A stretch of 22,863 bases of DNA from an uncultured Flavobacteriales bacterium (GCA_937925525.1 CALALS010000003.1:1-22863); one strand, 5' to 3'; numbered from the stretch's first letter, positions 1 through 8,801 are shown. Notes: generated by a model from the letters alone, not told the origin. Numbers and translations are program-made.

Positions 1-1
1 T

Positions 2-55
2 GGTAAAGGACAAAAGAAGAAAGAAAACTCTGTAAAGGTTAAGGTTTCTTTTTAG
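2..55 (+). CDS. 3' end of an upstream gene, possibly an outer-membrane barrel protein
   Basis: The frame is open from base 2 to a TAG at 53-55 and gives a 17-residue tail, GKGQKKKENSVKVKVSF. The alternating hydrophobic/polar pattern ending in Phe resembles the last beta-strand of outer-membrane barrel proteins (known signature). That reading is inference from one strand only. The rest of the gene is outside the window, so no product can be named. The next gene starts 26 bases downstream on the same strand. Confidence 0.4.
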   Translation, partial: GKGQKKKENSVKVKVSF

Positions 56-81
56 AGCTTTTATTTTTAAACATCGGTTTA

Positions 82-756
82 ATGTATAAATTTTCGTTAA
101 TACTTCTTTGCATCTTTTTATTCCACTCTTGTATTTATTTTAGACCTCCTAGAAGAGTGGCTAATAATTTTGAATTTTGCTATGATGGTGAGATTAAAAA
201 TCAAACGATTAAAACAGAAGGATATTACCAACTTAAAAAAAATTGGTGGAATACATCTGGAGCGGGTGAGAATTATAATCCCAGATGGGATACATCAATA
301 ATTAATTTTAAGTTTTTTCCTGATGGAATTTGTATTTATGAAATTCGTATGGAAAAGTATTTAGATAACTTAAATGACAGTATAAATAAACACCCGTTTG
401 AAGAATATGCTCGATTTAATGGTCTTTATAAAGTTAATTCTGACACTATAAAAATACAAGTTGTAAATGATGTTAGGCTAGCTGCACCTACTTGGGGTGC
501 ATTTGAGTTTGTATATATTATAATTGATGAGAAAAAGCTGAAATATCTTGGATTTAGGGTTTTGACTAATGAAAAATTTTATGCCAATAAATTTGTTTTT
601 GCCAAAGACAAAATGGATGAAGAAAAGAATAGCTTTATAGCTAATTATGTTCCATTACAAAACATCCCTCCCTCTGGTACTTGGCTTAAAAATTTAAAAT
701 GGTTTTGGTGTAGTAAAGAAGAATATAAAAAATGGAAAAAATCTAAAAAAAATTAA
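82..756 (+). CDS. hypothetical lipoprotein (224 aa)
   Basis: This is an unrecognised protein with a short hydrophobic N-terminus ending in FHSC at residues 14-17. That is consistent with a relaxed Bacteroidota lipobox and lipidation at Cys17, so it is probably an envelope lipoprotein. The mature part is rich in aromatic and basic residues (Tyr, Phe, Trp, Lys) and ends in a Lys-rich tail. No known domain was recognised. The start ATG at 82 places the signal peptide at the very N-terminus; no clear Shine-Dalgarno is present. It lies 26 bases after the preceding partial gene, so co-transcription is possible. Its stop overlaps the stop of the convergent TlpA-like gene by four bases (753-756), and no hairpin terminator is visible at the junction. 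Coding status is supported by length, signal peptide and fit to its neighbours. Confidence 0.75.
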   Translation: MYKFSLILLCIFLFHSCIYFRPPRRVANNFEFCYDGEIKNQTIKTEGYYQLKKNWWNTSGAGENYNPRWDTSIINFKFFPDGICIYEIRMEKYLDNLNDSINKHPFEEYARFNGLYKVNSDTIKIQVVNDVRLAAPTWGAFEFVYIIIDEKKLKYLGFRVLTNEKFYANKFVFAKDKMDEEKNSFIANYVPLQNIPPSGTWLKNLKWFWCSKEEYKKWKKSKKN

Positions 757-1871
757 CTCAACAACTCTTCCAGCTTCTGATGTAAAGCATCGCCTCTTAG
801 GTTTTTAGCCACTATTTTTCCTTCTTTATCAATTAAAAAAGTCATAGGAATACCTTGTATATTAAACACAGGCACTACACTTGAATTCCAACCTTTAAGG
901 TCGCTCACATGATTAGGCCACTTTAAACCATCTTGAGTAATAGCATCTAGCCAAGCTTGTTTAGGTTCGGGTTGATTAGGAACTCCATCCAAAGAAACAC
1001 TAAATACTTCAAATCCTTTGGATTTATATTTATCGTAAGCAGCCACTACATTAGGGTTTTCGGCTCTACAAGGTCTGCACCATGAAGCCCAAAAATCTAT
1101 TAAAACTACTTTACCTCTTAAATCAGAAAGCTTCAAATTTTCACCCTTAGTATTAGGTAAGATAATATCAGGAATTTCAGCACCCGGAGCAAATTGACTT
1201 AACGCATCCACTCGTTTGGCAAAAAAATCGGCATGAGTTGAATTAGGATACTTTGCCTGAAACTTGTCATTCAGCATTTTATAGTAATCGTAATATTCTT
1301 CAGGATTTAATTGTTCTATAAAAAATTGAGAAACGTAAGGGTCCTCTTGAGTTTCAACCTGACGCTTTGCAAAATCGATAAGTTTTTGGTTAGCCATTGC
1401 ATACTCTAGCTGTAATTGAGCAACTTGCTCAGGCCCCATGTTTTGATTATAACTATTTTGAATGGTATTCATTTCTTGATAAATGGTGGTGAATTCTTTT
1501 AAAGCTGTTCTAAAAGCTTCGGATGCAGGTGAGCCAGTTACTTCATAAGTGTTATTCAAATTAAGTGCATCTCCTGTAATTTTTATCTGTTCTCCCTCAG
1601 AAGCTACCAAACTACAATAGCTCTCATTTGTAAATTTAACTCTGTAATATGCTTTATCTTTAAATTTGATATCGAATCTAAAATTTCCCTCTTCATCAAT
1701 TTTTGCCGTGTCCACAGGAACAATGCTGCTAGGCTGTAATTCTTCTAAATACACTTCTTTTCCGGAAGCATTCGATAATGTACCCATTATGTCTCCCGTT
1801 CCTTCTTCTTTTTTTGCTTCGCAAGAAAATAATACTGCGCTTATCATTAAAGCACCAAAAACTTTATTCAT
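753..1871 (-). CDS. TlpA-like thioredoxin-fold lipoprotein with N-terminal DUF4369-like domain
   Basis: This is a 372-residue envelope thiol-disulfide oxidoreductase of the TlpA/ResA type. The signal peptide ends in a lipobox, LFSC, with lipidation predicted at Cys17. Residues ~25-110 resemble the DUF4369 beta domain often found before AhpC/TSA-like thioredoxins in Bacteroidota (pattern GTLSNASGKEVYLEEL). A helical linker follows (~115-225), then the thioredoxin fold (~228-370). The active site is WCRPC (Cys265, Cys268) after the strand KVVLIDFWAS, and the cis-Pro is Pro342 in GIPMTFLID. All catalytic residues are present. The likely role is reduction or exchange of disulfides in exported proteins; the substrate is unknown. 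It lies 30 bases downstream of the T9SS type A cargo gene on the same strand and may share its transcript. The many Cys-containing secreted proteins nearby are plausible clients, but that is inference. Confidence 0.9.
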   Translation of the reverse strand: MNKVFGALMISAVLFSCEAKKEEGTGDIMGTLSNASGKEVYLEELQPSSIVPVDTAKIDEEGNFRFDIKFKDKAYYRVKFTNESYCSLVASEGEQIKITGDALNLNNTYEVTGSPASEAFRTALKEFTTIYQEMNTIQNSYNQNMGPEQVAQLQLEYAMANQKLIDFAKRQVETQEDPYVSQFFIEQLNPEEYYDYYKMLNDKFQAKYPNSTHADFFAKRVDALSQFAPGAEIPDIILPNTKGENLKLSDLRGKVVLIDFWASWCRPCRAENPNVVAAYDKYKSKGFEVFSVSLDGVPNQPEPKQAWLDAITQDGLKWPNHVSDLKGWNSSVVPVFNIQGIPMTFLIDKEGKIVAKNLRGDALHQKLEELLS

Positions 1872-1901
1872 TTTTTAATTTTTAAAATGTAAAACTAAAT
1901 T

Positions 1902-4454
1902 CTAGTTATTTAAGATTTGAATCTTTCTGATAACTTTTTCCTCCTCAGACGATAAAACTAATATGTATGAACCATCATATAATCCGGAAACATCAAATTT
2001 ATGATTTGATTTACCGGTAAGGATTCCTAAACTCTCTTTTTTAACTTCTCTACCCTCTACCGTATATAAAGTTACTATAACATTATTTAGCATGGTTACG
2101 TCAGAAGTAATATTCAGCATATTCTTAGTTGGATTTGGATAAACATTAAACTCTTTAATTAAAGAGTGATTTTCTAATCCATCGGTTAAGAATACCCAAA
2201 CTGTTGAGGTTATAGAATCCTTACAATTTCCAAGATTAACAACTAATTTAACCGTATAAACTCCCGGTGTAGTATAGGTATGAATTGGATTCTTTTGAGT
2301 GGAAGTTCCTCCATCTCCGAAACTCCAATTCCATGAAGCAGGGTTTATACTTTGGTCAAAAAATGCAACCTGATTACTTTTATTTAAATATATGGTATCT
2401 ACACTTTGTCCGAAAGCTGCGGTAGGAACCGGGTCAACAAAAACCGTAATAGTATCTACTCCGGTACAATTATTTGCATCTGTACCCCAAACAAAATACG
2501 TTTGTGCCGTTGAAATACTTACCCAAGGGTTGGCGATAGTTGAATCACTTAATCCATTTTGAGTACTCCAGGTGTAAGAAGTTGCTCCTGTTGCGTTCAA
2601 TTGTGCAGAATCTCCTAAGCAAATTCTAACATCAGGACCAACAGACACATTTGGTAATGCATTTACAGTAACTGAAATTTGACCTTGCGCAGCACAACCA
2701 ACAGTATCTGATATGGTAACAGTATAAGTTCCCGTTGCATATACATAAGTTATTCTGGTAGTATCACCATTACTCCAATTATAATTATCAGAAGAATCAG
2801 CCACTAATTGTAATGAATCACCCATGCAAAAAGTTGTGGAACCAACAGGTGTTATTCCGTTAGACGGTAATGAATTTACCGTGACAACAATTGTATCAGT
2901 ATTTGTGCAACCAGAAGCATTTGTTGCTGTAACAAAATAAGTAGTAGTTACAGTTGGTTTTGCATAAGGATTACGAATATTAGGATTACTCAGCCCTGTA
3001 GTTGGAGTCCAGCTCCAACCTACGGCACCGGAAGCAGTTGGTGAAAGTTGAACGCTATCTCCCACACAAATAAATTTATCATTAGGTCCAAAAGTTTCAA
3101 ACTGACACCATTTAATGGTTGAATAGTCAAGGTTACTTGTTGGGTCTTTGGATTTTCCGGTAACATATACATTATCAGCAGTATCAAGAGCCATCATTGC
3201 AGCTTGATCACTATTACTTGCGGGACCATCGAACCTTGCTTGCCAAATAATATTTCCGTTGGAAGAATCATGCTTTAAAGTCAGATAATCATTATTAGTT
3301 CCTATTCCCCTGCTAAAACCGGTAACATAAACATGTCCATTTTTTCCTAACTTTAGACTATTACCTTCATCAAATTGAGATGCAGGACCATTATATTCAT
3401 TAAGCCAAAGTTGATTTCCTAAAGTGCTGTATTTGATAGTAACAATATTTTCTGACTCTCCAACAGCTCCATTAACTCGCCCTGTAACATACACATTTCC
3501 TCCGTTGTCTAATGTTAAATCTAAAGCCTTATCTTCTTCGGAGGCTGCTCCATTGTATCTTCTAACCCATTGTTGAGCTCCTGCACTATTATACTTTATG
3601 GTAGCGTAATCTAAGTCTAATAACTGACCACCATAGCTAGACCCTGTAACATATACGTTTCCGGAGTTATCAACCGAAATTTTTGAAGGAATATCAAATA
3701 GATTTCCTGGACCATTGTAAAGTGAAGGTGAACCCCAAATAGGACTTAGGGAATTATTATATTTCATGGTGGCATAATTCAAATCTTGACCTGATATAGT
3801 CGCATAACCGGTAACATAAATATCTTTATTCGAATCCATAAAAATATCAATCCCGTTATCTATTTGATTTGCATTACCATTATATTGTACTAAATTTTGC
3901 TGAACTCCAGCGGAGTTGTACTTTATAGTAACCATATTGGTACTTTGACTAGACATATCAGCTCCTCCGGTTACAAAAACATCTCCGTTATTATCAACCA
4001 CCAAAGCATAAGCTTCATCAAAACCATTGGCTGTACCGTTATATGGCGTAGCCCATAGCTGAGTTCCGGTAGGACCGTATTTAATTGTAATGTAATCAAA
4101 ATTTCCTGAGGCATTTGTAGTGTAACCACACACATAAGTATTTCTGTTAGCATCAACAAAAATATCTCTCCCTTCATCTATACCATTTCCGGCTCCTGAA
4201 AAAGTTCTTACCCATTGCTGTACACCCAAACTATTGTACTTTATAGTTACAATATCAAAACCACTTGTAGTATTTGTATAAGAAGTACCCGTAACATATA
4301 CATTGTTTGAGTCGTCCAATGCTATTGCTTTAGCAGCATCTGTATTAAACCCTCCACCGGTAAAACGAGATTCCCATTGAATATTAATCTGAGAATGAAT
4401 AGATAAACAAAAAATGTTGGCTAGAATAAGTGGTAAAATGTAGTTTTTTAGCAT
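1902..4454 (-). CDS. secreted SBBP-repeat / PKD protein with T9SS type A sorting domain
   Basis: This 850-residue secreted protein has a signal peptide, MLKNYILPLILANIFCLSIHSQ, probably cut near Gln22. About eight ~53-residue SBBP-type repeats follow (~25-450), each with a (G/D)NVYVTG core and a YxTIKYNS(A/L)G-QxW segment, likely forming a beta-propeller. Three Ig-like repeats come next (~455-680; cores VCVGDSVQLSP, FCMGDSLQLVA, ICLGDSAQLNA), then one PKD domain (WNWSFGDGG). The ~75-residue tail carries the type A sorting motif VYPNPTKNML and ends in KIQILNN (TIGR04183-like). It should be exported by T9SS and be surface-attached or released. The frame stays open upstream to a TTG at 4478. The ATG at 4454 is preferred because the signal peptide then begins at residue 1 and the TTG overlaps a -7-like promoter element. 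The ligand is unknown. Confidence 0.88.
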   Translation of the reverse strand: MLKNYILPLILANIFCLSIHSQINIQWESRFTGGGFNTDAAKAIALDDSNNVYVTGTSYTNTTSGFDIVTIKYNSLGVQQWVRTFSGAGNGIDEGRDIFVDANRNTYVCGYTTNASGNFDYITIKYGPTGTQLWATPYNGTANGFDEAYALVVDNNGDVFVTGGADMSSQSTNMVTIKYNSAGVQQNLVQYNGNANQIDNGIDIFMDSNKDIYVTGYATISGQDLNYATMKYNNSLSPIWGSPSLYNGPGNLFDIPSKISVDNSGNVYVTGSSYGGQLLDLDYATIKYNSAGAQQWVRRYNGAASEEDKALDLTLDNGGNVYVTGRVNGAVGESENIVTIKYSTLGNQLWLNEYNGPASQFDEGNSLKLGKNGHVYVTGFSRGIGTNNDYLTLKHDSSNGNIIWQARFDGPASNSDQAAMMALDTADNVYVTGKSKDPTSNLDYSTIKWCQFETFGPNDKFICVGDSVQLSPTASGAVGWSWTPTTGLSNPNIRNPYAKPTVTTTYFVTATNASGCTNTDTIVVTVNSLPSNGITPVGSTTFCMGDSLQLVADSSDNYNWSNGDTTRITYVYATGTYTVTISDTVGCAAQGQISVTVNALPNVSVGPDVRICLGDSAQLNATGATSYTWSTQNGLSDSTIANPWVSISTAQTYFVWGTDANNCTGVDTITVFVDPVPTAAFGQSVDTIYLNKSNQVAFFDQSINPASWNWSFGDGGTSTQKNPIHTYTTPGVYTVKLVVNLGNCKDSITSTVWVFLTDGLENHSLIKEFNVYPNPTKNMLNITSDVTMLNNVIVTLYTVEGREVKKESLGILTGKSNHKFDVSGLYDGSYILVLSSEEEKVIRKIQILNN
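3111..4385 (-). repeat. eight tandem SBBP-type repeats in coding sequence
   Basis: Within the type A cargo, the segment with (N/G)xVYVTG followed about 20 residues later by (Y/F)xTIKY and LW/QW recurs eight times at a ~53-residue (~160-bp) spacing. Cores read from the protein are NNVYVTG, RNTYVCG, GDVFVTG, KDIYVTG, GNVYVTG (twice), GHVYVTG and DNVYVTG. Bacteroidota SBBP repeats of this type form beta-propeller blades (family knowledge); eight copies would fit one propeller. The copies are clearly diverged, so they are not a recent expansion. Confidence 0.8.
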
Positions 4455-4460
4455 AGTTTT

Positions 4461-4498
4461 AAATTGAACAAACCCCAAATTTAGACAAATTGAACAAA
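4461..4498. repeat. 12-bp direct repeat pair flanking a -7 element
   Basis: AAATTGAACAAA occurs exactly at 4461-4472 and again at 4487-4498, a 26-bp period. The two copies flank the candidate -7 element of the type A cargo gene. One copy would lie in the 5' leader and one just upstream of the -7 element. This placement suggests a regulator site, but the function is unproven. Confidence 0.6.
4476..4483 (-). promoter_or_regulatory. candidate -7 element for the SBBP/type A cargo gene
   Basis: On the minus strand this reads TAAATTTG, an exact match to the Bacteroidota -7 consensus TAnnTTTG. It lies 21 bases upstream of the ATG at 4454, giving a short leader. No convincing TTG -33 element at 17-23 bases is seen; the nearest TTTG is only 11 bases upstream. 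The element overlaps the alternative TTG start at 4478, which argues against that start. Confidence 0.45.
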
Positions 4499-4510
4499 TC
4501 TGGAAAGTGA

Positions 4511-4553
4511 AATATTCTTTTTTATAGATAAATGCGAATATTCTTTAGATAAA
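4511..4553. repeat. second direct repeat pair in the divergent intergenic region
   Basis: AATATTCTTT is at 4511-4520 and 4537-4546, and each copy is followed by TAGATAAA (4525-4532 after a 4-base insertion, and 4546-4553 directly). The AATATTCTTT period is 26 bp, the same as the other repeat pair in this region. It lies 56-98 bases upstream of the PKD cargo start, where an operator or upstream promoter element would be expected. Confidence 0.5.
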
Positions 4554-4582
4554 CTTCCTATTATTTTATTTTTTCCTACTTT

Positions 4583-4591
4583 TACAGTTTG
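4583..4591 (+). promoter_or_regulatory. weak -7-like element upstream of the cargo/SprF/OmpA operon
   Basis: TACAGTTTG resembles TAnnTTTG but has three bases rather than two between TA and TTTG. It lies 17 bases before the ATG at 4609. No TTG was found at the usual -33 distance. It is offered only as the best candidate in the region. Confidence 0.3.
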
Positions 4592-4608
4592 TGTAATTAG
4601 AAACCACT

Positions 4609-7600
4609 ATGAAAAAAACTTACTTACTACTACTTGCAGTAATTCTATTCCCTGTTTTCAGTTTTGCCACCCATATTATTGGAGGGTCATTAACCTACGA
4701 ACACCTTGGTGGAGCTACTTATAGAATTACTCTTAAACTTTATAAAGATTGTGGTCCAACTTCTGTGGGCTTTCCCAACCCTGTAACAATTCAGGTAAGA
4801 GGTAATAATGGAGCCGCTTTTAGTCCGAGTAAAAATATTTCTATTCCTCTAACAACCATTGACACATTAAATCCTCCTATTGATACTTGTGCTTTCAATC
4901 CTGGGGTGTGTGTTTCTGAAGCTGTTTATACAAAAGTAGTAAATAACTTACCCCCAAATGTTGGAGGATATCACTTATGGTATCAAATCTGTTGTAGAAA
5001 TGGAAGTATTATTAACTTAACTAACCCACTAAGTACTCAAGAAACTTATTACACCTACATTCCTGATAATTCACAAATATTAACTAACTCAAGTCCAAAT
5101 TGGGTTGATTTCCCACCTGTTTTTGTTTGTAGAAATCAACTACAAACATTTAATCATGGTGCAACAGATAAAGACGGTGACTCACTTGTATATTCTATGT
5201 ATAGACCTTACAGCACTCAAGCAGGATTTACTGGTAACACTCCTAATTTCAACCCGGTAAATTATCAGCCCGGTTACAGTGCTACAAACCCAATGGGTGG
5301 TGGAGTCTTTAGTATAAATCCACAAACAGGATTGATTACATTTAACCCTCCTGGACTTGGACAGCATGTTGTTGGTGTAAAATGTGAAGAATATAGAGAC
5401 GGAGTAAAAATAGCCGAAATTTTGAGAGATTTTCAATTTAACGTATTAGATTGTCCTCCACCGGCTAATCCTTATATCGGAATTATTGATGCATGTAAAA
5501 GCTTAACCATTCAGTTTACTAATCAGTCTGACTCTGCGGCTACAGATTTTTTCTGGGATTTTGGTGATTTAGGCTCTACAACTGACACAAGTTATAAGAA
5601 AAATCCACCGCCATATACTTACCCAGGATTAGGAACATATACCGTTATGTTAATTGCTCAGTACGGTACAGCTTGTGCTGATACCACATATAAAACATTT
5701 ACCATAGGTAATATCTATGCCGGATTTACAATGGCTCCTGACTCAGTTTGCCAAGGTTCTCCGGTGAGCTTTAATGATACAACTAATGCAAATAGCGGAA
5801 CAGGAACACCCATTTCATGGCAGTGGACGTTTGGTGACGGTGGAACTTCAACCATACCAAGTCCAACTTATAATTATAATTTGAGTGGTAATTTTAATGC
5901 TCAGTTAATTGTCACAACATCGGACGGATGTGTAGATACCATAACAAAGCCAATTTTTGTTCAGGCAAGACCTATTGTAAATGCAGGACCTGATACAACA
6001 TCCTGTATTAATGCTCCGGCTGTTAACTTATCCGGATTTTCATCAACCGGTACCGGTATATGGATAGCCCCAGGTAGTTTTAGTCCAAGTAATACAAGCT
6101 TAGGCAATACCTATACCCCAACAAGTAATGAGGTAAATGTGGCGGGACAATCTATTATAATTTTAGCAAGTACAAATAATGGATTATGTCCTCAACAAAC
6201 CGATACTGTTATTATAACTTATGTTCCTGGTCCTACTGTAAATGCAGGAAGTGATATTTACGTTTGTCAAGATACCGCATATATTCCTTTATTTGGCTCA
6301 GTAACAGTAGCTCAAGATGGTGTTTGGTCAACCACAGGAACTGGAACTTTTTCACCTGACGACACCTTAAGTCATGGAGCACAATATATTCCAAGTCCGC
6401 TAGATACTTCTAATGGTTCTGTTAAGCTTTATTTAACAACTATTGGTGTTGGAAACTGTATTCCAACTCTAGATTCAATAATGATTTTCTTTACTCCTCC
6501 GCCTACCATTGCATTATCGGTGGAAGATACTATTTGTGATATTTATCCAATACAATTAAATGCAAGTAGCACCACAAATGCAGGATATTGGGTTAGTAGC
6601 GGAACAGGAACTTATAACCCTTCGGACACTGTTTTAAACACTCTTTATTATCCTAGTGCTGGAGATATTTCAAGTGGAAGTGTAACGTTTTATTTCCAAT
6701 CAAGAAATAATGGAGGCTGTAAAGTTCAATATGATACTATCACTGTTGCCATTTTACCTTCCCCAACAGCCAATTTCAATTTTACTGGTGTGTGTTTAAA
6801 TGACCCTACTCCTTTCCTTGACTCTTCATATACTCAAGTAGGTAATTTAACCTCTTGGCAATGGGATTTTGGAAACGGCAACAGTAGTCAACAAAACCCT
6901 AACCATGTATTTGATACTTCAGGAATTCACTTTGTTCAATTAATAGTTACATCAAATAACGGATGTTTTGATACCATAATTAAGCCTGTAACAGTTTATC
7001 ATCTTCCTGAGGCTGACTTTGGTTCTACCGGAATTTGTAGAAACGAACCTACTTTCCTTTATGATTCTTCCACAGTAAATGGTAGTACTATAACAAACTG
7101 GTGGTGGAATTTAGGAAATGGGCAAACTAGCACTTCCCAAAATCCAAGCTACAGTTATGGTACTTCAGGCACTTATAATGTTCAGCTGATTGTTCAGTCT
7201 GCTCAAGGATGCTTAGACACCATTAACAAAAATATTACTGTATATCCTGAACCTGTTGCTGACTACATAGCCGATAGATATTCAATGAAAATTGGGGAGT
7301 ATGTTAACTTTACTGATAAATCATACACAAATATTATTGCCTGGAATTGGGATTTTGGTGACGGAACAGGAAATGCCACTAATCAAAACCCTTCCTACTT
7401 CTATCAAAATAGTGGGAAGTATCCTGTAACCTTGATTGTAATGGATAATAATGGTTGTACGGATACTACGGTACAAGACTTTATTGTATTTATGCCTCCT
7501 TTAGTTCCTAGTGGATTCTCACCAAATGGAAGCGGACAAAATGATGTACTTTATGTATTAGGTGGTCCATTTATCGAATTCCAGTTTGATATCTATAATA

Positions 7601-7764
7601 ATTGGGGTGAATTAATTTTTATGTCTAATGAACAATCAACCGGTTGGGATGGAACTAAAAATGGAATAGAACAACCAATGGGTGTTTACATATATCAAGT
7701 AAGAGCCGTAACTGAAGATGAAGTCGTCCATACATTAGAAGGCGATGTGACATTACTCAGATAA
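4609..7764 (+). CDS. PKD-domain surface protein with T9SS type B (gliding-associated) C-terminal domain
   Basis: This is a 1051-residue exported protein. The signal peptide is residues 1-20 (ending FSFA), and the mature protein begins THIIGGSLTYE, the start typical of Bacteroidota gliding-associated cargo. The N-terminal domain (~21-285) is Cys-containing. PKD 1 (~289-371, FFWDFGD) and PKD 2 (~372-454, WQWTFGDGG) follow. Three ~88-residue repeats come next (455-541, 542-631, 632-717; cores such as TGTGTFSPDDT), then PKD 3-5 (~718-961; WQWDFGNGN, WWWNLGNGQ, WNWDFGDGT). Residues ~962-1051 match the CHU_C/TIGR04131 type B sorting domain (FSPNGSGQND, YNNWGELIF, GWDGT) and end in VTLLR. It is probably held at the cell surface. 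It is the first gene of a tight operon with a PorP/SprF partner, 29 bases apart. SprB is the best-known cargo of this kind, but this protein is much shorter and its ligand is unknown. Confidence 0.9.
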   Translation: MKKTYLLLLAVILFPVFSFATHIIGGSLTYEHLGGATYRITLKLYKDCGPTSVGFPNPVTIQVRGNNGAAFSPSKNISIPLTTIDTLNPPIDTCAFNPGVCVSEAVYTKVVNNLPPNVGGYHLWYQICCRNGSIINLTNPLSTQETYYTYIPDNSQILTNSSPNWVDFPPVFVCRNQLQTFNHGATDKDGDSLVYSMYRPYSTQAGFTGNTPNFNPVNYQPGYSATNPMGGGVFSINPQTGLITFNPPGLGQHVVGVKCEEYRDGVKIAEILRDFQFNVLDCPPPANPYIGIIDACKSLTIQFTNQSDSAATDFFWDFGDLGSTTDTSYKKNPPPYTYPGLGTYTVMLIAQYGTACADTTYKTFTIGNIYAGFTMAPDSVCQGSPVSFNDTTNANSGTGTPISWQWTFGDGGTSTIPSPTYNYNLSGNFNAQLIVTTSDGCVDTITKPIFVQARPIVNAGPDTTSCINAPAVNLSGFSSTGTGIWIAPGSFSPSNTSLGNTYTPTSNEVNVAGQSIIILASTNNGLCPQQTDTVIITYVPGPTVNAGSDIYVCQDTAYIPLFGSVTVAQDGVWSTTGTGTFSPDDTLSHGAQYIPSPLDTSNGSVKLYLTTIGVGNCIPTLDSIMIFFTPPPTIALSVEDTICDIYPIQLNASSTTNAGYWVSSGTGTYNPSDTVLNTLYYPSAGDISSGSVTFYFQSRNNGGCKVQYDTITVAILPSPTANFNFTGVCLNDPTPFLDSSYTQVGNLTSWQWDFGNGNSSQQNPNHVFDTSGIHFVQLIVTSNNGCFDTIIKPVTVYHLPEADFGSTGICRNEPTFLYDSSTVNGSTITNWWWNLGNGQTSTSQNPSYSYGTSGTYNVQLIVQSAQGCLDTINKNITVYPEPVADYIADRYSMKIGEYVNFTDKSYTNIIAWNWDFGDGTGNATNQNPSYFYQNSGKYPVTLIVMDNNGCTDTTVQDFIVFMPPLVPSGFSPNGSGQNDVLYVLGGPFIEFQFDIYNNWGELIFMSNEQSTGWDGTKNGIEQPMGVYIYQVRAVTEDEVVHTLEGDVTLLR
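5971..6759 (+). repeat. three ~88-residue Ig-like repeats inside the PKD cargo
   Basis: Three in-frame segments begin at about 5971, 6232 and 6502. The first two open with PIVNAGPDTTSC and PTVNAGSDIYVC, and the third with a related Cys-containing strand. All three share a Trp followed by a TGTG-F/Y-SPS-T motif and a tyrosine-proline strand (YTP, YIPS, YYPS). They separate PKD 2 from PKD 3 and are diverged enough to be old. Confidence 0.65.
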
Positions 7765-7793
7765 TAAGAAAAGACTAAAAGAAAGAGACTAGA

Positions 7794-8801
7794 ATGAAAA
7801 AACTATTAACTATTACTGCTTTAAGTGTACTTATCTCTACCGGTGTTAATGCACAAGACTTTCACTTAGCTCAGTATGACGCTCCTCCATTATTTTTAAA
7901 CCCTGCAATGACCGGGAAGTTTAATGGAAAATATAGATTACACGCACATTATAGAACACAGTGGAAAGTTATCTCTACAAGACCTTTTACAACGGGCTTA
8001 ATATCCTTTGACAAGGCGTTTGGTAAATGGGCGTTTGGTGTTCAATTAATTAATAATAACGCAGGTGCGGGAAGTTACAATGTTGCCGGAGGTTTAGTAT
8101 CAGCTGCTTATACACTCCCATTAACAAAAGATGGAAACCATCAATTATCTTTTGGGGTGCATGGGGGTGCATTTCAAAAAAGCGTTGACTTCAATAAACT
8201 TACTTTTGAAACACAATATACTGTTCAAAATGGCGGAGGATTTAATACCGCCTTACCTTCTGGAGAAAATATTGGCAATGCTCAAACCATTGTACCTGAT
8301 GTAAATGCCGGTCTTCTCTATTTTTATGGAAAAGAAGAGGCTAGAATAAATCCTTTTGTAGGTTACACGTTGTTTCATATCAATCAACCATCCGAATCAT
8401 TTTACAATGATAAATCTAATAAGCTACCTATGCGTCATATTGGTCATGTCGGAGTAAAATACAACTTAAGTGAGGGTATTCAGTTATTACCAAAGGCTAT
8501 TTATATGAATCAAGGAAACGTAAATGAATTACTTGTGAGTATGGTAGGGCATTTTTATTTAAAAAACATGGATTCATACATCATTTTTGGACCTTACTAC
8601 AGAACCACAATAGCAAACCAAGATGCTGCCGTTATAGAGCTTGGAGGTAAGTTTAAAGACTATACTGCCAGAGTTAGTTATGATATAAATATTTCCACAT
8701 TAAAAGCCTCTACTGATGGAAGAGGAGCTTTTGAGATTTCGGTTACTTACATACCAAAAAACAGAAAACCTATTACTGTACCTAATTGCCCAAGGATATG
8801 A
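7794..8801 (+). CDS. PorP/SprF family type IX secretion outer-membrane protein
   Basis: This 335-residue outer-membrane beta-barrel belongs to the PorP/SprF family (TIGR03519). The signal peptide is residues 1-20, and the mature start QDFHLAQYDAPPLFLNPAMT closely fits the family pattern, with FSQY and PLFLNPA as hallmarks. Length and the alternating-strand character throughout agree with the family. SprF-type members are needed for surface delivery or attachment of specific type B cargo (family knowledge). The tight operon with a type B cargo upstream makes that protein the obvious client (inference). The ATG at 7794 lies 29 bases after the cargo stop, preceded by an A/G-rich stretch (AAGAAAGAG). 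The stop codon overlaps the next start as ATGA, suggesting translational coupling. Because paralogues exist in most genomes, a plain PorP or SprF symbol is not assigned. Confidence 0.92.
   Translation: MKKLLTITALSVLISTGVNAQDFHLAQYDAPPLFLNPAMTGKFNGKYRLHAHYRTQWKVISTRPFTTGLISFDKAFGKWAFGVQLINNNAGAGSYNVAGGLVSAAYTLPLTKDGNHQLSFGVHGGAFQKSVDFNKLTFETQYTVQNGGGFNTALPSGENIGNAQTIVPDVNAGLLYFYGKEEARINPFVGYTLFHINQPSESFYNDKSNKLPMRHIGHVGVKYNLSEGIQLLPKAIYMNQGNVNELLVSMVGHFYLKNMDSYIIFGPYYRTTIANQDAAVIELGGKFKDYTARVSYDINISTLKASTDGRGAFEISVTYIPKNRKPITVPNCPRI

Noticed and set aside
4455..4478. Eight-residue N-terminal extension of the SBBP protein from a TTG at 4478
   Set aside because: TTG is a weak start, it overlaps a -7-like element (TAAATTTG), and the signal peptide begins at the ATG at 4454.
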